This document shows positions 15,182 to 25,906 of a DNA stretch of 28,262 nucleotides, piece by piece (the stretch's first letter is position 1; the number at the start of each line of letters is the position of its first letter). The position numbers and the translations under genes are program-made. Source of the DNA: JAIQFL01 sp035295745 (lineage in GTDB: Bacteria > Acidobacteriota > Terriglobia > Bryobacterales > Bryobacteraceae); NCBI GenBank assembly GCA_035295745.1, contig DATGIL010000108.1:1-28262 (forward strand), in the 5' to 3' direction. The notes beneath the pieces are model-generated. The model did no database searches. It saw only the letters and a program-made list of their open reading frames with translations, and was not told where the DNA came from.

Positions 15182-16411
15182 ATGAGTGATACGACCATTC
15201 CAGGATTAATGGCTGACGCGGAGGAATCGGAAAAAGCTCCAAACGGACCGCGGCGCATGGTCCTCAATATGGGTCCGCAGCATCCATCCACGCACGGCGT
15301 GCTGCGTTTGCTGATCGAACTCGATGGCGAGAATGTGGTCAAATGCGCACCCGATATCGGGTTCCTGCATACGGGTATCGAGAAGGAGTTCGAGGTCAAG
15401 ACGTACCAGCAGGCGGTCACGTTGACCGACCGCGTGGATTATCTGGCGCCGCTTTCCAACAATCTGGGCTACTGCCTCGCCGCGGAGAAGTTGCTCGGCA
15501 TGGAGATTCCCCCCCAGGCGCAGTGGATGCGCGTGATGTTGACGGAATTGACGCGACTGAACAGCCACCTGGTGTGGTTGGGGACGCATGCGCTGGATAT
15601 CGGCGCGATGAGCGTGTTCCTCTACTGCTTCCGCGAGCGCGAAGATATTCTGCGCATTTTCGAGATGTTCTCGGGACAGCGCATGATGACGAGCTATTTC
15701 CGCATCGGCGGGCTGGCGCTGGAGCCTCCGCGGGGATGGGCGCAGCGCGTAAAGAAGTTCATCGATGTGTTCCCGAGCCGCATCGATGAATATGAAAACC
15801 TGCTGACCAACAATCGCATCTGGATCGGACGCACCAGGGGCATTGGCGTGATTTCGCTCGAGGACATGCTGGATTTAGGTGTGACGGGACCGATGCTGCG
15901 CGCGGCTGGGCTGAAGATCGATGCGCGCAAGGACGAGCCGTACTCGAGCTACGAGAAGTTCGATTTCGAAGTGCCGACGCGGACCGAGAATGACGTCTTC
16001 GCCCGCTACCAGGTGCGGGTGGAGGAAATGCGCCAGAGCACACGGATCGTCCGGCAGGCGATGGAAGGGATGCCCGCCGGACCGTGGAAGGCGGACGATC
16101 CGCATGTGGTGCTTCCCGATCGCGAGAAGATGAAGACGCAGATGGAAGCGCTCATCTACCATTTCAAAATCGTGACGGAGGGCTTCCGCGTGCCGGAGGG
16201 CGAGGTCTACCAGATCATCGAATCGCCGCGCGGCGAATTGGGATATTACATTGTGAGCGATGGGACGACGCGTCCGTATCGCGTGCACATGCGCACGCCA
16301 AGCTTCGGGAATCTGCAGGCGACGTCTAGAATGGTAGAGGGAACGTTGATTGCCGACGTGATCGCTTCCATTGGCAGTATGGATTTCGTTTTGGGAGATA
16401 CGGACCGATGA
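15182..16411 (+). CDS. nuoD: NADH-quinone oxidoreductase subunit D (49 kDa-type)
   Basis: This 409-residue protein shares the quinone pocket with NuoB and descends from the large subunit of NiFe hydrogenases. MVLNMGPQHPSTHGVLR (26-42) holds the histidines near the quinone head group. DRVDYLAPLSNNLGYCLAAE and the C-terminal DFVLGDTDR ending are canonical, so the protein is complete. The ATG at 15182, two bases after the nuoC stop, was preferred to an in-frame ATG at 15125 that would lie inside nuoC. The quinone-site partner NuoB is not encoded in this window. Confidence 0.97.
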   Translation: MSDTTIPGLMADAEESEKAPNGPRRMVLNMGPQHPSTHGVLRLLIELDGENVVKCAPDIGFLHTGIEKEFEVKTYQQAVTLTDRVDYLAPLSNNLGYCLAAEKLLGMEIPPQAQWMRVMLTELTRLNSHLVWLGTHALDIGAMSVFLYCFREREDILRIFEMFSGQRMMTSYFRIGGLALEPPRGWAQRVKKFIDVFPSRIDEYENLLTNNRIWIGRTRGIGVISLEDMLDLGVTGPMLRAAGLKIDARKDEPYSSYEKFDFEVPTRTENDVFARYQVRVEEMRQSTRIVRQAMEGMPAGPWKADDPHVVLPDREKMKTQMEALIYHFKIVTEGFRVPEGEVYQIIESPRGELGYYIVSDGTTRPYRVHMRTPSFGNLQATSRMVEGTLIADVIASIGSMDFVLGDTDR

Positions 16412-16454
16412 TCGCGAAGATCACGTGTCGCAACATCGAGAGCATATAGACTGC

Positions 16455-16937
16455 ATGACTTTTTCTCCGCAACTGGAAGCCAAATTCGAAAAGTTCCTGA
16501 AAAGCTATCCTCCGGGCCGGCAGCGCTCGGCAATGATTCCGATGTTGCTTTACGGGCAGGACGAACTGGGACAGCTTTCCGACGAGTTCATCGCGGAGGT
16601 GGCCAGGCGCGTCGGCGTGACGCCGCTGCAAGTCAACGAAGTGCTCTCGTACTACTCCATGCTGCACAAGAAGCCGTGGGGTAAGTTTCACGTTCAGGTG
16701 TGCACCAATATCAGTTGCCTGCTTTGGGATGGCGACAAGCTCTGGGAGCATGCCTGCAAAAAACTGGGAATCGGCAACAAAGAAGTCACCGAAGACGGCC
16801 TCATCTCGATCGAGGAGGTGGAATGCATGGGAGCATGCTCCTGGGCGCCGGCCGTGCAGGTGAATTACGAATTCCATCATTTGGTCACTCCCGAAAAGCT
16901 GGACGAGATTTTGGACGGCCTGAGGAAGAACTCATAA
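16455..16937 (+). CDS. nuoE: NADH-quinone oxidoreductase subunit E (24 kDa-type, [2Fe-2S])
   Basis: This 160-residue protein has a thioredoxin-like fold and binds the off-path N1a cluster through C83, C88, C124 and C128 (CTNISC and CMGAC). It partners NuoF at the NADH entry site. The ATG at 16455 gives a normal NuoE start (MTFSPQLEAKFEKFLKSYPP). The longer open frame from 16371 lies inside nuoD and was rejected. The 43 bases between nuoD and nuoE are the longest gap in the operon and hold no gene. Confidence 0.96.
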   Translation: MTFSPQLEAKFEKFLKSYPPGRQRSAMIPMLLYGQDELGQLSDEFIAEVARRVGVTPLQVNEVLSYYSMLHKKPWGKFHVQVCTNISCLLWDGDKLWEHACKKLGIGNKEVTEDGLISIEEVECMGACSWAPAVQVNYEFHHLVTPEKLDEILDGLRKNS

Positions 16938-16940
16938 CCC

Positions 16941-18254
<1,314 letters not shown>

Positions 18255-18255
18255 A

Positions 18256-20436
18256 ATGGCTGATCTCATCAAATTGACGATTGACGGCAAGCCAGTGCAG
18301 GCAGCACCGGGAACCCTGGTAATCGATGCCGCCAAGACCATGGGCATTGAGGTCCCGGCGTTTTGCTATTACGAGGGGCTGACGCTGCAGGCGGCCTGCC
18401 GCATGTGCCTCGTGGAAGTCGAGAAGATGCCCAAGCTGATGACGGCTTGTACGCTTCCGGTTGCCGAGGGCATGGTGGTTCGCACAGAAACACCGCAGGT
18501 GGCGCAAGCTCGCAAGTCGATGCTGGAATTGCTGCTCACCAATCACCCTCTGGATTGTCCGGTGTGCGATAAGGGCGGCGAGTGCGAGTTGCAGGATATG
18601 GTGTTCCGGTACGGCGCTGGCGAGAGCCGCTACACGGAAGAGAAGGTCCACACACCCGAAAAACAGTTCTCGCCGGTAGTGTTTTTCGATGCCCCACGCT
18701 GCATCCTGTGTTTCCGCTGCGTTCGCATCTGCAACGAGGGCTTGGGGGTGGGCGCGCTCGGCGTCATCTATCGTGGCGTGCTTTCGGAGATCGGACCGAA
18801 TCAGGGAGACCACCTGGAGTGCGATGAGTGCGGCGCCTGCATCGACATCTGCCCGGTGGGCGCGCTGACCAGCGGGATCTATCGCTACCAGACGCGGCCC
18901 TGGGAGATGACGCACGTCGGCACCATCTGCACTCATTGTGGCGACGGCTGCAAGACCACTCTCGGTACGCGCAACGATCGCATCATCCGCGGCAATAATC
19001 GCGATCACTCCGGGATCAACGGCGAGTTCCTGTGCATCAAGGGACGATACGCGTTCGATTTCTACGACCATGCGGAACGGCTGCAAGCCCCCATGGTGCG
19101 CGTAAATGGCAAGTTGGAAGAGGTTTCCTGGTCGCAGGCCCTGGAGACGGTCGCCAAGAAGTTCAACCTGGCGTTGGCGGATGGGGGCAGCTTCGGGGTA
19201 ATTGGTTCCAACCACACCACCAACGAAGAGAATTTTTATCTGCAGAAATTCGCGCGCGAAGTGCTGCACACCAACCACATCGACCACCATCAGACGGGCG
19301 ACGTGGTTGCGTTGTTAGATGGACTCAGCGGCAAGACCGGGAAGCTGGCCACGGTATCCGATCTCTACGAACGCAAGGCCGTGATGGTGCTGGGCGCCGA
19401 TCTCGCTCTCGAGCATCCGCTGCTGTCGTTCCAGATCCGCGCGAATTACCGCCACCATCAGGCGCATGTCTATGCCGTGACGCCGGGTCCGGTGCGGGAA
19501 GACAAGTATTCCGTGAAGAGCATCCGGGTGGGCGGCCCCGGCGCGGGCACCGGCGAACCGCGTTGGTCCGCAGTAAGTGCGGCGGACATCATGGCCGGCA
19601 ATCCCTCGGGATACGTGCATCCGCACGACGCGATCGCCGTTCCCGCCGACTATTTCGCGGCACTCGAATCAATGCGCGATCAGTTGAAGGCCGAGCCGGA
19701 ACTGGTGATCCTCTTCGACGATTCGTTCAAAGGCGCCGATGTCCGCAAGTTGGTCGATTTCGGCGAGTCGCTCGGCATTCCGGTAAAGTACATCTGCCTG
19801 GTGGACTACGCGAATTCGCGCGGCGCCGTGGATATGGGGCTCGCGCCGGAGCTGCTGCCTGGATACAAGCCATCAGGCCAGTCCGGAATGCATGTGCACG
19901 AGATGGTCGCCGCGGATCTGGGTGTTCTGTGGGTGGTGGGATCCAATCCTTATAAAGCGGGCGGGGTGAAGCGGTGCGGATTCCTCGTGGTGCAGGATAT
20001 GTTCCTGACCGAGACCGCGAAACTGGCGGACGTGGTTTTGCCGGCCGCGTGCGCTTACGAGAAACACGGCACCATCACCAACGTCACCGGTGAAGTGCAG
20101 CGTATGAAGCGCGCTGTGAATACCATGGGCGCGAAGCCCGATCTCGAGATCATGGGCTTCATCGCGCGCGAAATGGGAGCGGCGGCGGCGATGGGCCCTT
20201 GGGTTCCGGACGTAGTGTTCGAGGAGATCCGCAAGAAGGTGCGTGGCTACGACATCCCGCTGCCAGTGATCTCGACCGGTGGCGCGGCGCAGACGATGCC
20301 GGTCAACGGACGGATCCCGGTGGAGATTCCCCCCGACCTGGTACATTCTGACCACAACGGACTATTCGCGTCCGGGACGCTCGGGCGCTATTCTAAGGTA
20401 CTGAACTCAGTGCTGGAAGGTCGCGCGAGCCGCTAA
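18256..20436 (+). CDS. nuoG: NADH-quinone oxidoreductase subunit G, with an extra [4Fe-4S] motif
   Basis: This 726-residue protein carries the iron-sulfur chain. Visible ligands are C37/C48/C51/C65 (2Fe-2S, N1b) and H97/C101/C104/C110 (N5). There are two full CxxCxxCxxxC motifs (C149-C159 and C189-C199). Then comes C225-x2-C228-x3-C232-x27-C260, the exact N7 spacing. E. coli and Thermus NuoG keep only one cluster (N4) where this protein has two, as in FeFe hydrogenases and some formate dehydrogenases. A molybdopterin-enzyme-like domain follows; it is shorter than in E. coli (908 residues). The stop overlaps the nuoH ATG by one base. Confidence 0.96.
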   Translation: MADLIKLTIDGKPVQAAPGTLVIDAAKTMGIEVPAFCYYEGLTLQAACRMCLVEVEKMPKLMTACTLPVAEGMVVRTETPQVAQARKSMLELLLTNHPLDCPVCDKGGECELQDMVFRYGAGESRYTEEKVHTPEKQFSPVVFFDAPRCILCFRCVRICNEGLGVGALGVIYRGVLSEIGPNQGDHLECDECGACIDICPVGALTSGIYRYQTRPWEMTHVGTICTHCGDGCKTTLGTRNDRIIRGNNRDHSGINGEFLCIKGRYAFDFYDHAERLQAPMVRVNGKLEEVSWSQALETVAKKFNLALADGGSFGVIGSNHTTNEENFYLQKFAREVLHTNHIDHHQTGDVVALLDGLSGKTGKLATVSDLYERKAVMVLGADLALEHPLLSFQIRANYRHHQAHVYAVTPGPVREDKYSVKSIRVGGPGAGTGEPRWSAVSAADIMAGNPSGYVHPHDAIAVPADYFAALESMRDQLKAEPELVILFDDSFKGADVRKLVDFGESLGIPVKYICLVDYANSRGAVDMGLAPELLPGYKPSGQSGMHVHEMVAADLGVLWVVGSNPYKAGGVKRCGFLVVQDMFLTETAKLADVVLPAACAYEKHGTITNVTGEVQRMKRAVNTMGAKPDLEIMGFIAREMGAAAAMGPWVPDVVFEEIRKKVRGYDIPLPVISTGGAAQTMPVNGRIPVEIPPDLVHSDHNGLFASGTLGRYSKVLNSVLEGRASR

Positions 20437-21611
20437 TGGACGCATTCATTATCATCAGCCTGGCCAAGATTCTGGTAGTCTTTGCGGTGCTCATGACTAC
20501 CCTGGCCTACCTGCAATGGGTGGAGCGCAAGGTTATTGCCCACATCCAGGTGCGGCCGGGGCCGTATCGCGTAGGCCCGCATGGCCTGCTCCAGCCGCTC
20601 GCCGACGTGATCAAGCTCATCACCAAGGAAGATCTGGTTCCGCCCTACGTCAACAAGCCGCTGTACTTGCTGGCGCCTTTTCTGGCGATCACCATGGCGC
20701 TGCTTTCGATCTCGGTGATCCCGTTCGGACCGAGCATCACGGTGGCGGGCCATACCACCTTTATGCAGCTCACCGATCTGAATATGGGTGTGCTGTTCGT
20801 GCTGGCAGTTTCGTCGCTGGGTGTATATGGCATTGCGCTGGCCGGCTGGTCGTCGAATAACAAGTACGCGCTGATCGGCGGGCTGCGCAGCTCGGCCCAG
20901 ATGATCAGCTATGAGTTGCCCTTGTCGCTCGCCATCGCTGCGCCGCTGCTGATCTCGAACACGCTCAGCTTGCGCGAACTGGTCGACAAACAGGATGGCG
21001 GCATCTGGCACTGGAATCTGATTCACGGCGGGCAGATTATCAGCTTCATCATTTTTCTTATAGCGGCATTTGCCGAAACTAACCGTGTACCGTTCGACCT
21101 GCCTGAAGCTGAAAATGAGCTGGTCGCCGGATTTCATACCGAATACAGCAGTATGAAGTTCGCGTCGTTCTTCATGGCGGAATACGCCAACATGATCACT
21201 GTGAGCTGCATGGCGACGCTGCTCTTCCTCGGCGGATGGGGAGCGCCGTGGCCGGCGGAATACGGATCGAGCCTGGTGCCGGCGGTGATCTTCGCGTTCG
21301 CGGGCGTGGTCGCGTTGTATCACGGGATCAATGCGGAACGGCGGCGGGACAAGAAGACGTTTCCAGTCTTCGGCGTCATCTTCCTGATCATCGCGGTGGT
21401 CTTCCTGTTGCCTATGGTGCAGGGCTGGTTGGTGCCTCTCTTCTGGTTCTGTGCAAAGACGGGCGGAATTCTATTCACCTTTATGTGGATTCGCGGCACG
21501 CTGCCGCGCTTCCGTTATGACCAGCTTATGGGTTTCACCTGGAAGTTTCTCTTCCCGGTCGCGGTCTTGAATCTGCTGGTGACCGGTTTCGTGGTCGCCT
21601 TGCTTCCGTAG
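20436..21611 (+). CDS. nuoH: NADH-quinone oxidoreductase subunit H
   Basis: This 391-residue, mainly helical membrane subunit forms the quinone entry channel with NuoB and NuoD. The signature VERKVIAHIQVRPGPYRVG lies near the N-terminus, followed by GLLQPLADVIKLITKED. The central loop carries ETNRVPFDLPEAENELVAGF and TEYSSMKF, with the acidic residues of the E-channel. The start overlaps the nuoG stop by one base (TAATG). nuoI, normally next, is absent; nuoJ starts 12 bases after the stop. Confidence 0.97.
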   Translation: MDAFIIISLAKILVVFAVLMTTLAYLQWVERKVIAHIQVRPGPYRVGPHGLLQPLADVIKLITKEDLVPPYVNKPLYLLAPFLAITMALLSISVIPFGPSITVAGHTTFMQLTDLNMGVLFVLAVSSLGVYGIALAGWSSNNKYALIGGLRSSAQMISYELPLSLAIAAPLLISNTLSLRELVDKQDGGIWHWNLIHGGQIISFIIFLIAAFAETNRVPFDLPEAENELVAGFHTEYSSMKFASFFMAEYANMITVSCMATLLFLGGWGAPWPAEYGSSLVPAVIFAFAGVVALYHGINAERRRDKKTFPVFGVIFLIIAVVFLLPMVQGWLVPLFWFCAKTGGILFTFMWIRGTLPRFRYDQLMGFTWKFLFPVAVLNLLVTGFVVALLP

Positions 21612-21623
21612 ATGGCCAACTGA

Positions 21624-22160
21624 ATGGACGTCATTCTCTTTCTGATCTTCGCGACAATCGCGGTGGTATGCGCCATCAACGTGGTGGTGCAGACGCACCC
21701 GATCTCCAGCGCGCTTTCGCTGGTCGGTGTGATGGGCTCGCTGGCAGTCCTGTATCTGCTTCTGGGCGCGGAATTCATCGCCGCCGCGCAAGTGATTGTC
21801 TACGCCGGCGCCATCATGGTGCTCTTCATATTTGTCATCATGCTGTTGAATGCCGGAGCGGAAGTTAAAAAAGGCCAATCCACCATGGCGCTGTTTTTAG
21901 GTGTGCCGCTGCTGGCTGGCCTGTTGATCGTGATGTGCTGGTACCTGCAAAGCTGGTTCCCCATCGGCACCACGGTACATTTCGGCGGATTCCAAAGCAC
22001 GGCTCCGCACACCGGCCCGCTGGCGCAGTCCGGCGGTTCAGCGCACGAGGTGGGTATCGCACTCTTCACCCGATACCTGCTGCCTTTTGAGGTGACGTCG
22101 GTGCTCATTCTGATCGCCATTCTCGGCGCGATCGTACTGGCTCGAAAGGAAATCGACTGA
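21624..22160 (+). CDS. nuoJ: NADH-quinone oxidoreductase subunit J
   Basis: This 178-residue membrane subunit has about five helices. The conserved core is LGAEFIAAAQVIVYAGAIMV followed by LFIFVIMLLN, where the bulged helix 3 couples redox change to proton pumping. A hydrophilic, Gly/His-rich loop precedes the last helix. The ATG at 21624 comes 12 bases after nuoH. nuoK follows after a single base, so translation is probably coupled. Confidence 0.95.
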   Translation: MDVILFLIFATIAVVCAINVVVQTHPISSALSLVGVMGSLAVLYLLLGAEFIAAAQVIVYAGAIMVLFIFVIMLLNAGAEVKKGQSTMALFLGVPLLAGLLIVMCWYLQSWFPIGTTVHFGGFQSTAPHTGPLAQSGGSAHEVGIALFTRYLLPFEVTSVLILIAILGAIVLARKEID

Positions 22161-22161
22161 G

Positions 22162-22470
22162 ATGGATGGCATTCCCATATCGTGGTTTTTGACGCTAAGC
22201 GCGATTCTGTTCGCACTGGGAGTGGCCGGTTTTCTGTTCCGGCGCAACATCATCACGGTGTTCATGTCGATCGAATTGATGCTGAACGCCGTGAACCTGA
22301 GCTTCATCACGTTTTCGTATAAGCTCCAGAAAGTGGACGGGCATCTGCTCGCGTTCTTTGTGATGGTGGTAGCGGCGGCGGAAGCGGCCGTCGGTCTCGC
22401 CATCATCCTGACGGTTTTCAAAAACCGTTCCACCTTGAATATCGACGATATCGATACGTTAAAGAACTGA
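22162..22470 (+). CDS. nuoK: NADH-quinone oxidoreductase subunit K
   Basis: This 102-residue, three-helix subunit is related to MrpC of Na+/H+ antiporters. Its two key membrane glutamates are present: E38 in FMSIELMLNAVNL and E74 in VVAAAEAAVGLAI. AAGGAA lies upstream within the nuoJ end. A 38-base gap separates it from nuoL; that gap holds only a ten-codon open frame with no support as a gene. Confidence 0.96.
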   Translation: MDGIPISWFLTLSAILFALGVAGFLFRRNIITVFMSIELMLNAVNLSFITFSYKLQKVDGHLLAFFVMVVAAAEAAVGLAIILTVFKNRSTLNIDDIDTLKN

Positions 22471-22508
22471 AAGTCATGTTGACCGTGAATTCCGATCTTG
22501 GCGCATAA

Positions 22509-24353
22509 ATGCAACTCTGGCTCATACCGTTACTTCCGCTGGCAGGATTCCTCATCAACGGCATTCTGGGGCGCCGTCTTCCCAAGAGCCTGATCAATGC
22601 CGTAGCCATCGGCAGCGTGGTTCTTTCCTTTGGGTGGGTGCTCAAAACACTCTTCGGGCTTGACCTGAATACCGCCCATACCGAGCACTATTTCACGTGG
22701 ATTCAGAGCGGCACGCTCTCGATCGGATGCGACTTCTCGGTAGACCGCCTGACCGCCGTGATGCTGCTGGTCGTAACCGGCATCGGTTCGCTGATCCACA
22801 TCTACTCGATCGGCTACATGGCGCATGAGGGCGGATACTACCGCTTCTTCGCGTATCTCAACCTCTTCATGTTCTTCATGCTGGTGTTGGTGCTGGGCGC
22901 CAACTACCTGGTGCTGTTTGTCGGTTGGGAAGGGGTGGGCCTGTGCAGTTACCTGCTGATCGGGTTTTACTTCGATAAGAAGTTCGCCACCAACGCCGGC
23001 AATAAGGCATTCATCGTCAACCGCGTCGGGGACTTCGGATTCTCCCTGGCGATGTTCTACATCTTCCGCACCTTCGGCTCGCTCGACTTCGCCACCGTGT
23101 TCGGACAGACTGCCGGGGCATCCGAAGCCACTCTCACCATGATCGGGCTTCTGCTGCTGGTAGGCGCGTGCGGCAAGTCGGCGCAACTGCCGTTGTACGT
23201 CTGGCTCCCCGACGCGATGGCTGGCCCCACCCCGGTCTCGGCACTCATCCACGCTGCCACCATGGTGACCGCCGGCGTCTACATGTGTGCGCGCTCCTTC
23301 CCCATCTACACGCATGCGCCGGCCGCGATGAACGCAATCGCTGTCGTTGGGATTGCCACTGCCTTTTTCGCGGCGACCATCGGACTGGCGCAGACCGATA
23401 TCAAGAAGGTGTTCGCCTACTCGACGGTCTCGCAATTGGGCTACATGTTCGTTGGTGTCGGATGTGGCGCGTTTTCGGCGGGTATCTATCATCTGATGAC
23501 CCACGCCTTTTTCAAGGCACTGCTCTTCCTCGGCTCCGGCAGCGTGATCCACGCGCTCTCGGGCGAACAGGATATGCGCGAAATGGGCGGCCTGCGCACC
23601 AAGATACCGTGGACTTGCTGGACGATGTTCTGTGCCTCGATCGCGATTGCCGGTGTCCCGCTCACGTCGGGCTACTTCAGCAAGGAGGCGATCCTGGCGG
23701 CGGCGAATCAACATGCGCCCTGGATGTTCTGGTTGGGGACCATTACTGCCGGTATGACCGCGTTCTATGTGTTCCGCGCCTGGTGCATGACGTTTCTCGG
23801 AACGTATCGCGGCCATCATCATCCGCACGAATCGCCGCCCTCCATGCTGGTGCCGCTGGCGATTCTCGCGGTGCTCTCGATTGCAGGTGGATTGCTTTTC
23901 AAGATTCCGACGTTCCTGGCCACCTTCTTTCCGGAGCATGAGGTGCCCGAGGACTTCACTCTCACCTTGATTGCCAGTTCCGCGGGGATCATCGGAATCT
24001 TGCTCGCTTTCCTGATCTATGGCTTCAAGCCATCCATCGCCGATGCGTTTGCCAGAGCGGTGAAGCCTCTCTACACCTTCGTCTACAACAAGTATTACGT
24101 CGACGAACTCTATGACAACGTCATCGTCAAACCGGTGGTGAACGGTTCGCGTGTGGTGCTGTGGAAAGGCTTCGATGCCGGCCTGATCGACGCCATTGTG
24201 AATGGTACAGGTACGCGGGCGCGCAACTTGGGCAGCGTGCTGAGGCTCATCCAGTCTGGCAACATCCGCAGCTACGCCACCTGGGTGCTGTTAGGCTCTC
24301 TGGGAGTAATCGCGGTGATCGTAGGAATCGCCAGTTCGGGAGGCATGCGATGA
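22509..24353 (+). CDS. nuoL: NADH-quinone oxidoreductase subunit L
   Basis: This 614-residue antiporter-like pump subunit is the most distal in the membrane arm. Typical motifs are FVGWEGVGLCSYLLIGFY, with the conserved Glu, then GKSAQLPLYVWLPDAMAGPT and PVSALIHAATMVTAGVYM. The C-terminal extension contains the YVDELYDNVIVKPV segment typical of the lateral helix HL, so the subunit is full length. The stop overlaps the nuoM start (ATGA). The ATG at 22509 directly follows a TAA, and no ribosome-binding site is clear. Confidence 0.97.
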   Translation: MQLWLIPLLPLAGFLINGILGRRLPKSLINAVAIGSVVLSFGWVLKTLFGLDLNTAHTEHYFTWIQSGTLSIGCDFSVDRLTAVMLLVVTGIGSLIHIYSIGYMAHEGGYYRFFAYLNLFMFFMLVLVLGANYLVLFVGWEGVGLCSYLLIGFYFDKKFATNAGNKAFIVNRVGDFGFSLAMFYIFRTFGSLDFATVFGQTAGASEATLTMIGLLLLVGACGKSAQLPLYVWLPDAMAGPTPVSALIHAATMVTAGVYMCARSFPIYTHAPAAMNAIAVVGIATAFFAATIGLAQTDIKKVFAYSTVSQLGYMFVGVGCGAFSAGIYHLMTHAFFKALLFLGSGSVIHALSGEQDMREMGGLRTKIPWTCWTMFCASIAIAGVPLTSGYFSKEAILAAANQHAPWMFWLGTITAGMTAFYVFRAWCMTFLGTYRGHHHPHESPPSMLVPLAILAVLSIAGGLLFKIPTFLATFFPEHEVPEDFTLTLIASSAGIIGILLAFLIYGFKPSIADAFARAVKPLYTFVYNKYYVDELYDNVIVKPVVNGSRVVLWKGFDAGLIDAIVNGTGTRARNLGSVLRLIQSGNIRSYATWVLLGSLGVIAVIVGIASSGGMR

Positions 24354-25906
24354 ACCTGGCTGCCGCGTTCCAGATGCTCTCCGTCCTGGTGGTGCCGCTG
24401 ATCGGTTTTATCGCCGCGATGTGCGTGCCGCGAAGCCGCCCGCAGAACAGCCGATCTCTGGCGCTGGTGATGTCGCTGCTGGCATTCCTGGATTCGCTGC
24501 AACTGATCAGCAAGTTCGATCGCACGCAAGGCGGCGAGCAGTTCGTCCTGGATCTCACCTGGATCCCTTCCGTCGACATCCATTTCGCCACCTCCGTGAA
24601 CGGTGTCAGCCTTTGGCTGATCGTTCTGACCACGTTCCTCACGCCGCTGTGCGTGCTGGTCTCCTGGAATTCCATCCAGAGCCGGGTGAAAGAGTTCTAC
24701 GCGTTTCTGTTGCTGCTGGAATTCGGCCTGGTGGGAGTCTTCCTCGCCCAGGATCTTTTCCTGTTCTACGTGTTTTGGGAAGTCTCGCTCGTGCCGATGT
24801 ATTTTCTGGTCGGCATCTGGGGCCACGACCGCCGCATCTACGCCGCAGTCAAGTTCTTCCTCTACACGATGGCGGGCTCGATGTTGATGCTGGTCGCCAT
24901 CATCTATCTCTACCTGCAGGCGCATACTTTCAGCTACACCAAGATTCTCGAGATGCTTTCACGCGGCGATCTCTCTTTCACCGCAGGTGAGCAGATGCTG
25001 CTCTTCCTGGCGTTCTTCGTCGCCTTCGCGATCAAGGTCCCGCTCTTCCCGCTGCACACCTGGCTGCCGGACGCGCACGTCGAAGCCCCCACCGCTGGTT
25101 CCATCATGCTGGCCTCCGTGATGTTGAAGATGGGCACCTACGGGATCATGCACTTCTGCGTGCCGCTTTTCCCGAGGTCGGCGCACACCTGCGCACCGTG
25201 GATCGCGGTGCTGGCGATCATCGGTATCATCTACGGCGCGTTGGTGGCAATGGTGCAGCCCAACATGAAGAAGCTGGTGGCGTATTCGTCGGTAAGCCAT
25301 CTCGGCTTCGTGGTGCTGGGGATCTTTTCGTTCAGCCAGGCGGGGATGGACGGCGCAGTCTACCAGATGCTGAATCACGGCATTTCCACAGGCGCGCTGT
25401 TCGCCATCGTGGGACTGCTCTATGAGCGGCGGCACTCGCTCGAAATCAAAGATTTCGGCGGTGTAGCGACGGTGGCGCCCTGGCTGTCCACCGCATTCCT
25501 GATTACGACTCTGGCCAGCATCGGTCTGCCGCTCCTGAATAATTTCGTGGGCGAGTTCCTGGTGCTGCAGGGTACCGCGATGGAGCACTACCAGTGGACC
25601 ATCTACGCGTCCATCGGCGTGATCCTGTCGGCCTGCTACATGCTGTGGCTGTATCAACGAGTCTTTTACGGAGAGGTCAATCCAGAAGTTCGATCGCATA
25701 TCTCCGATCTGATCCCACGCGAGTGGGCGGTGGTAATTCCTCTCGTGGTGATGATGGTGTGGATGGGTGTCTATTCCCAGAGTTTTCTGCCTACGGTGGG
25801 TAAGGTGACCGCGCTGGTGCTGGAGCAGAGCAAGATTAACGTACCGGAGCGAGTGCAGATACACGGTCCGCGTGCCGGATCCATGGAGGCCGCCAATGCA
25901 CGCTAG
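24350..25906 (+). CDS. nuoM: NADH-quinone oxidoreductase subunit M
   Basis: This 518-residue antiporter-like pump subunit carries FYVFWEVSLVPMYFLVGIWG, with the pump glutamate, AIKVPLFPLHTWLPDAHVEA and PTAGSIMLASVMLKMGTYG, with the channel lysines. GGGAGG at 24338-24343 lies 6 bases before the ATG at 24350, which fixes the start. The longer frame from 24161 is inside nuoL and was rejected. The stop lies inside the first codons of nuoN (11-base overlap). Confidence 0.97.
   Translation: MNLAAAFQMLSVLVVPLIGFIAAMCVPRSRPQNSRSLALVMSLLAFLDSLQLISKFDRTQGGEQFVLDLTWIPSVDIHFATSVNGVSLWLIVLTTFLTPLCVLVSWNSIQSRVKEFYAFLLLLEFGLVGVFLAQDLFLFYVFWEVSLVPMYFLVGIWGHDRRIYAAVKFFLYTMAGSMLMLVAIIYLYLQAHTFSYTKILEMLSRGDLSFTAGEQMLLFLAFFVAFAIKVPLFPLHTWLPDAHVEAPTAGSIMLASVMLKMGTYGIMHFCVPLFPRSAHTCAPWIAVLAIIGIIYGALVAMVQPNMKKLVAYSSVSHLGFVVLGIFSFSQAGMDGAVYQMLNHGISTGALFAIVGLLYERRHSLEIKDFGGVATVAPWLSTAFLITTLASIGLPLLNNFVGEFLVLQGTAMEHYQWTIYASIGVILSACYMLWLYQRVFYGEVNPEVRSHISDLIPREWAVVIPLVVMMVWMGVYSQSFLPTVGKVTALVLEQSKINVPERVQIHGPRAGSMEAANAR

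Noticed and set aside
22476..22508. A ten-codon open frame whose stop abuts the nuoL start
   Set aside because: Too short to support as a gene and no ribosome-binding site; at most it could aid translational coupling.
22530..23939. A 469-codon open frame on the minus strand opposite nuoL
   Set aside because: It is rich in His, Arg, Gln and Glu with no hydrophobic core, the usual look of the antisense of a membrane protein gene.
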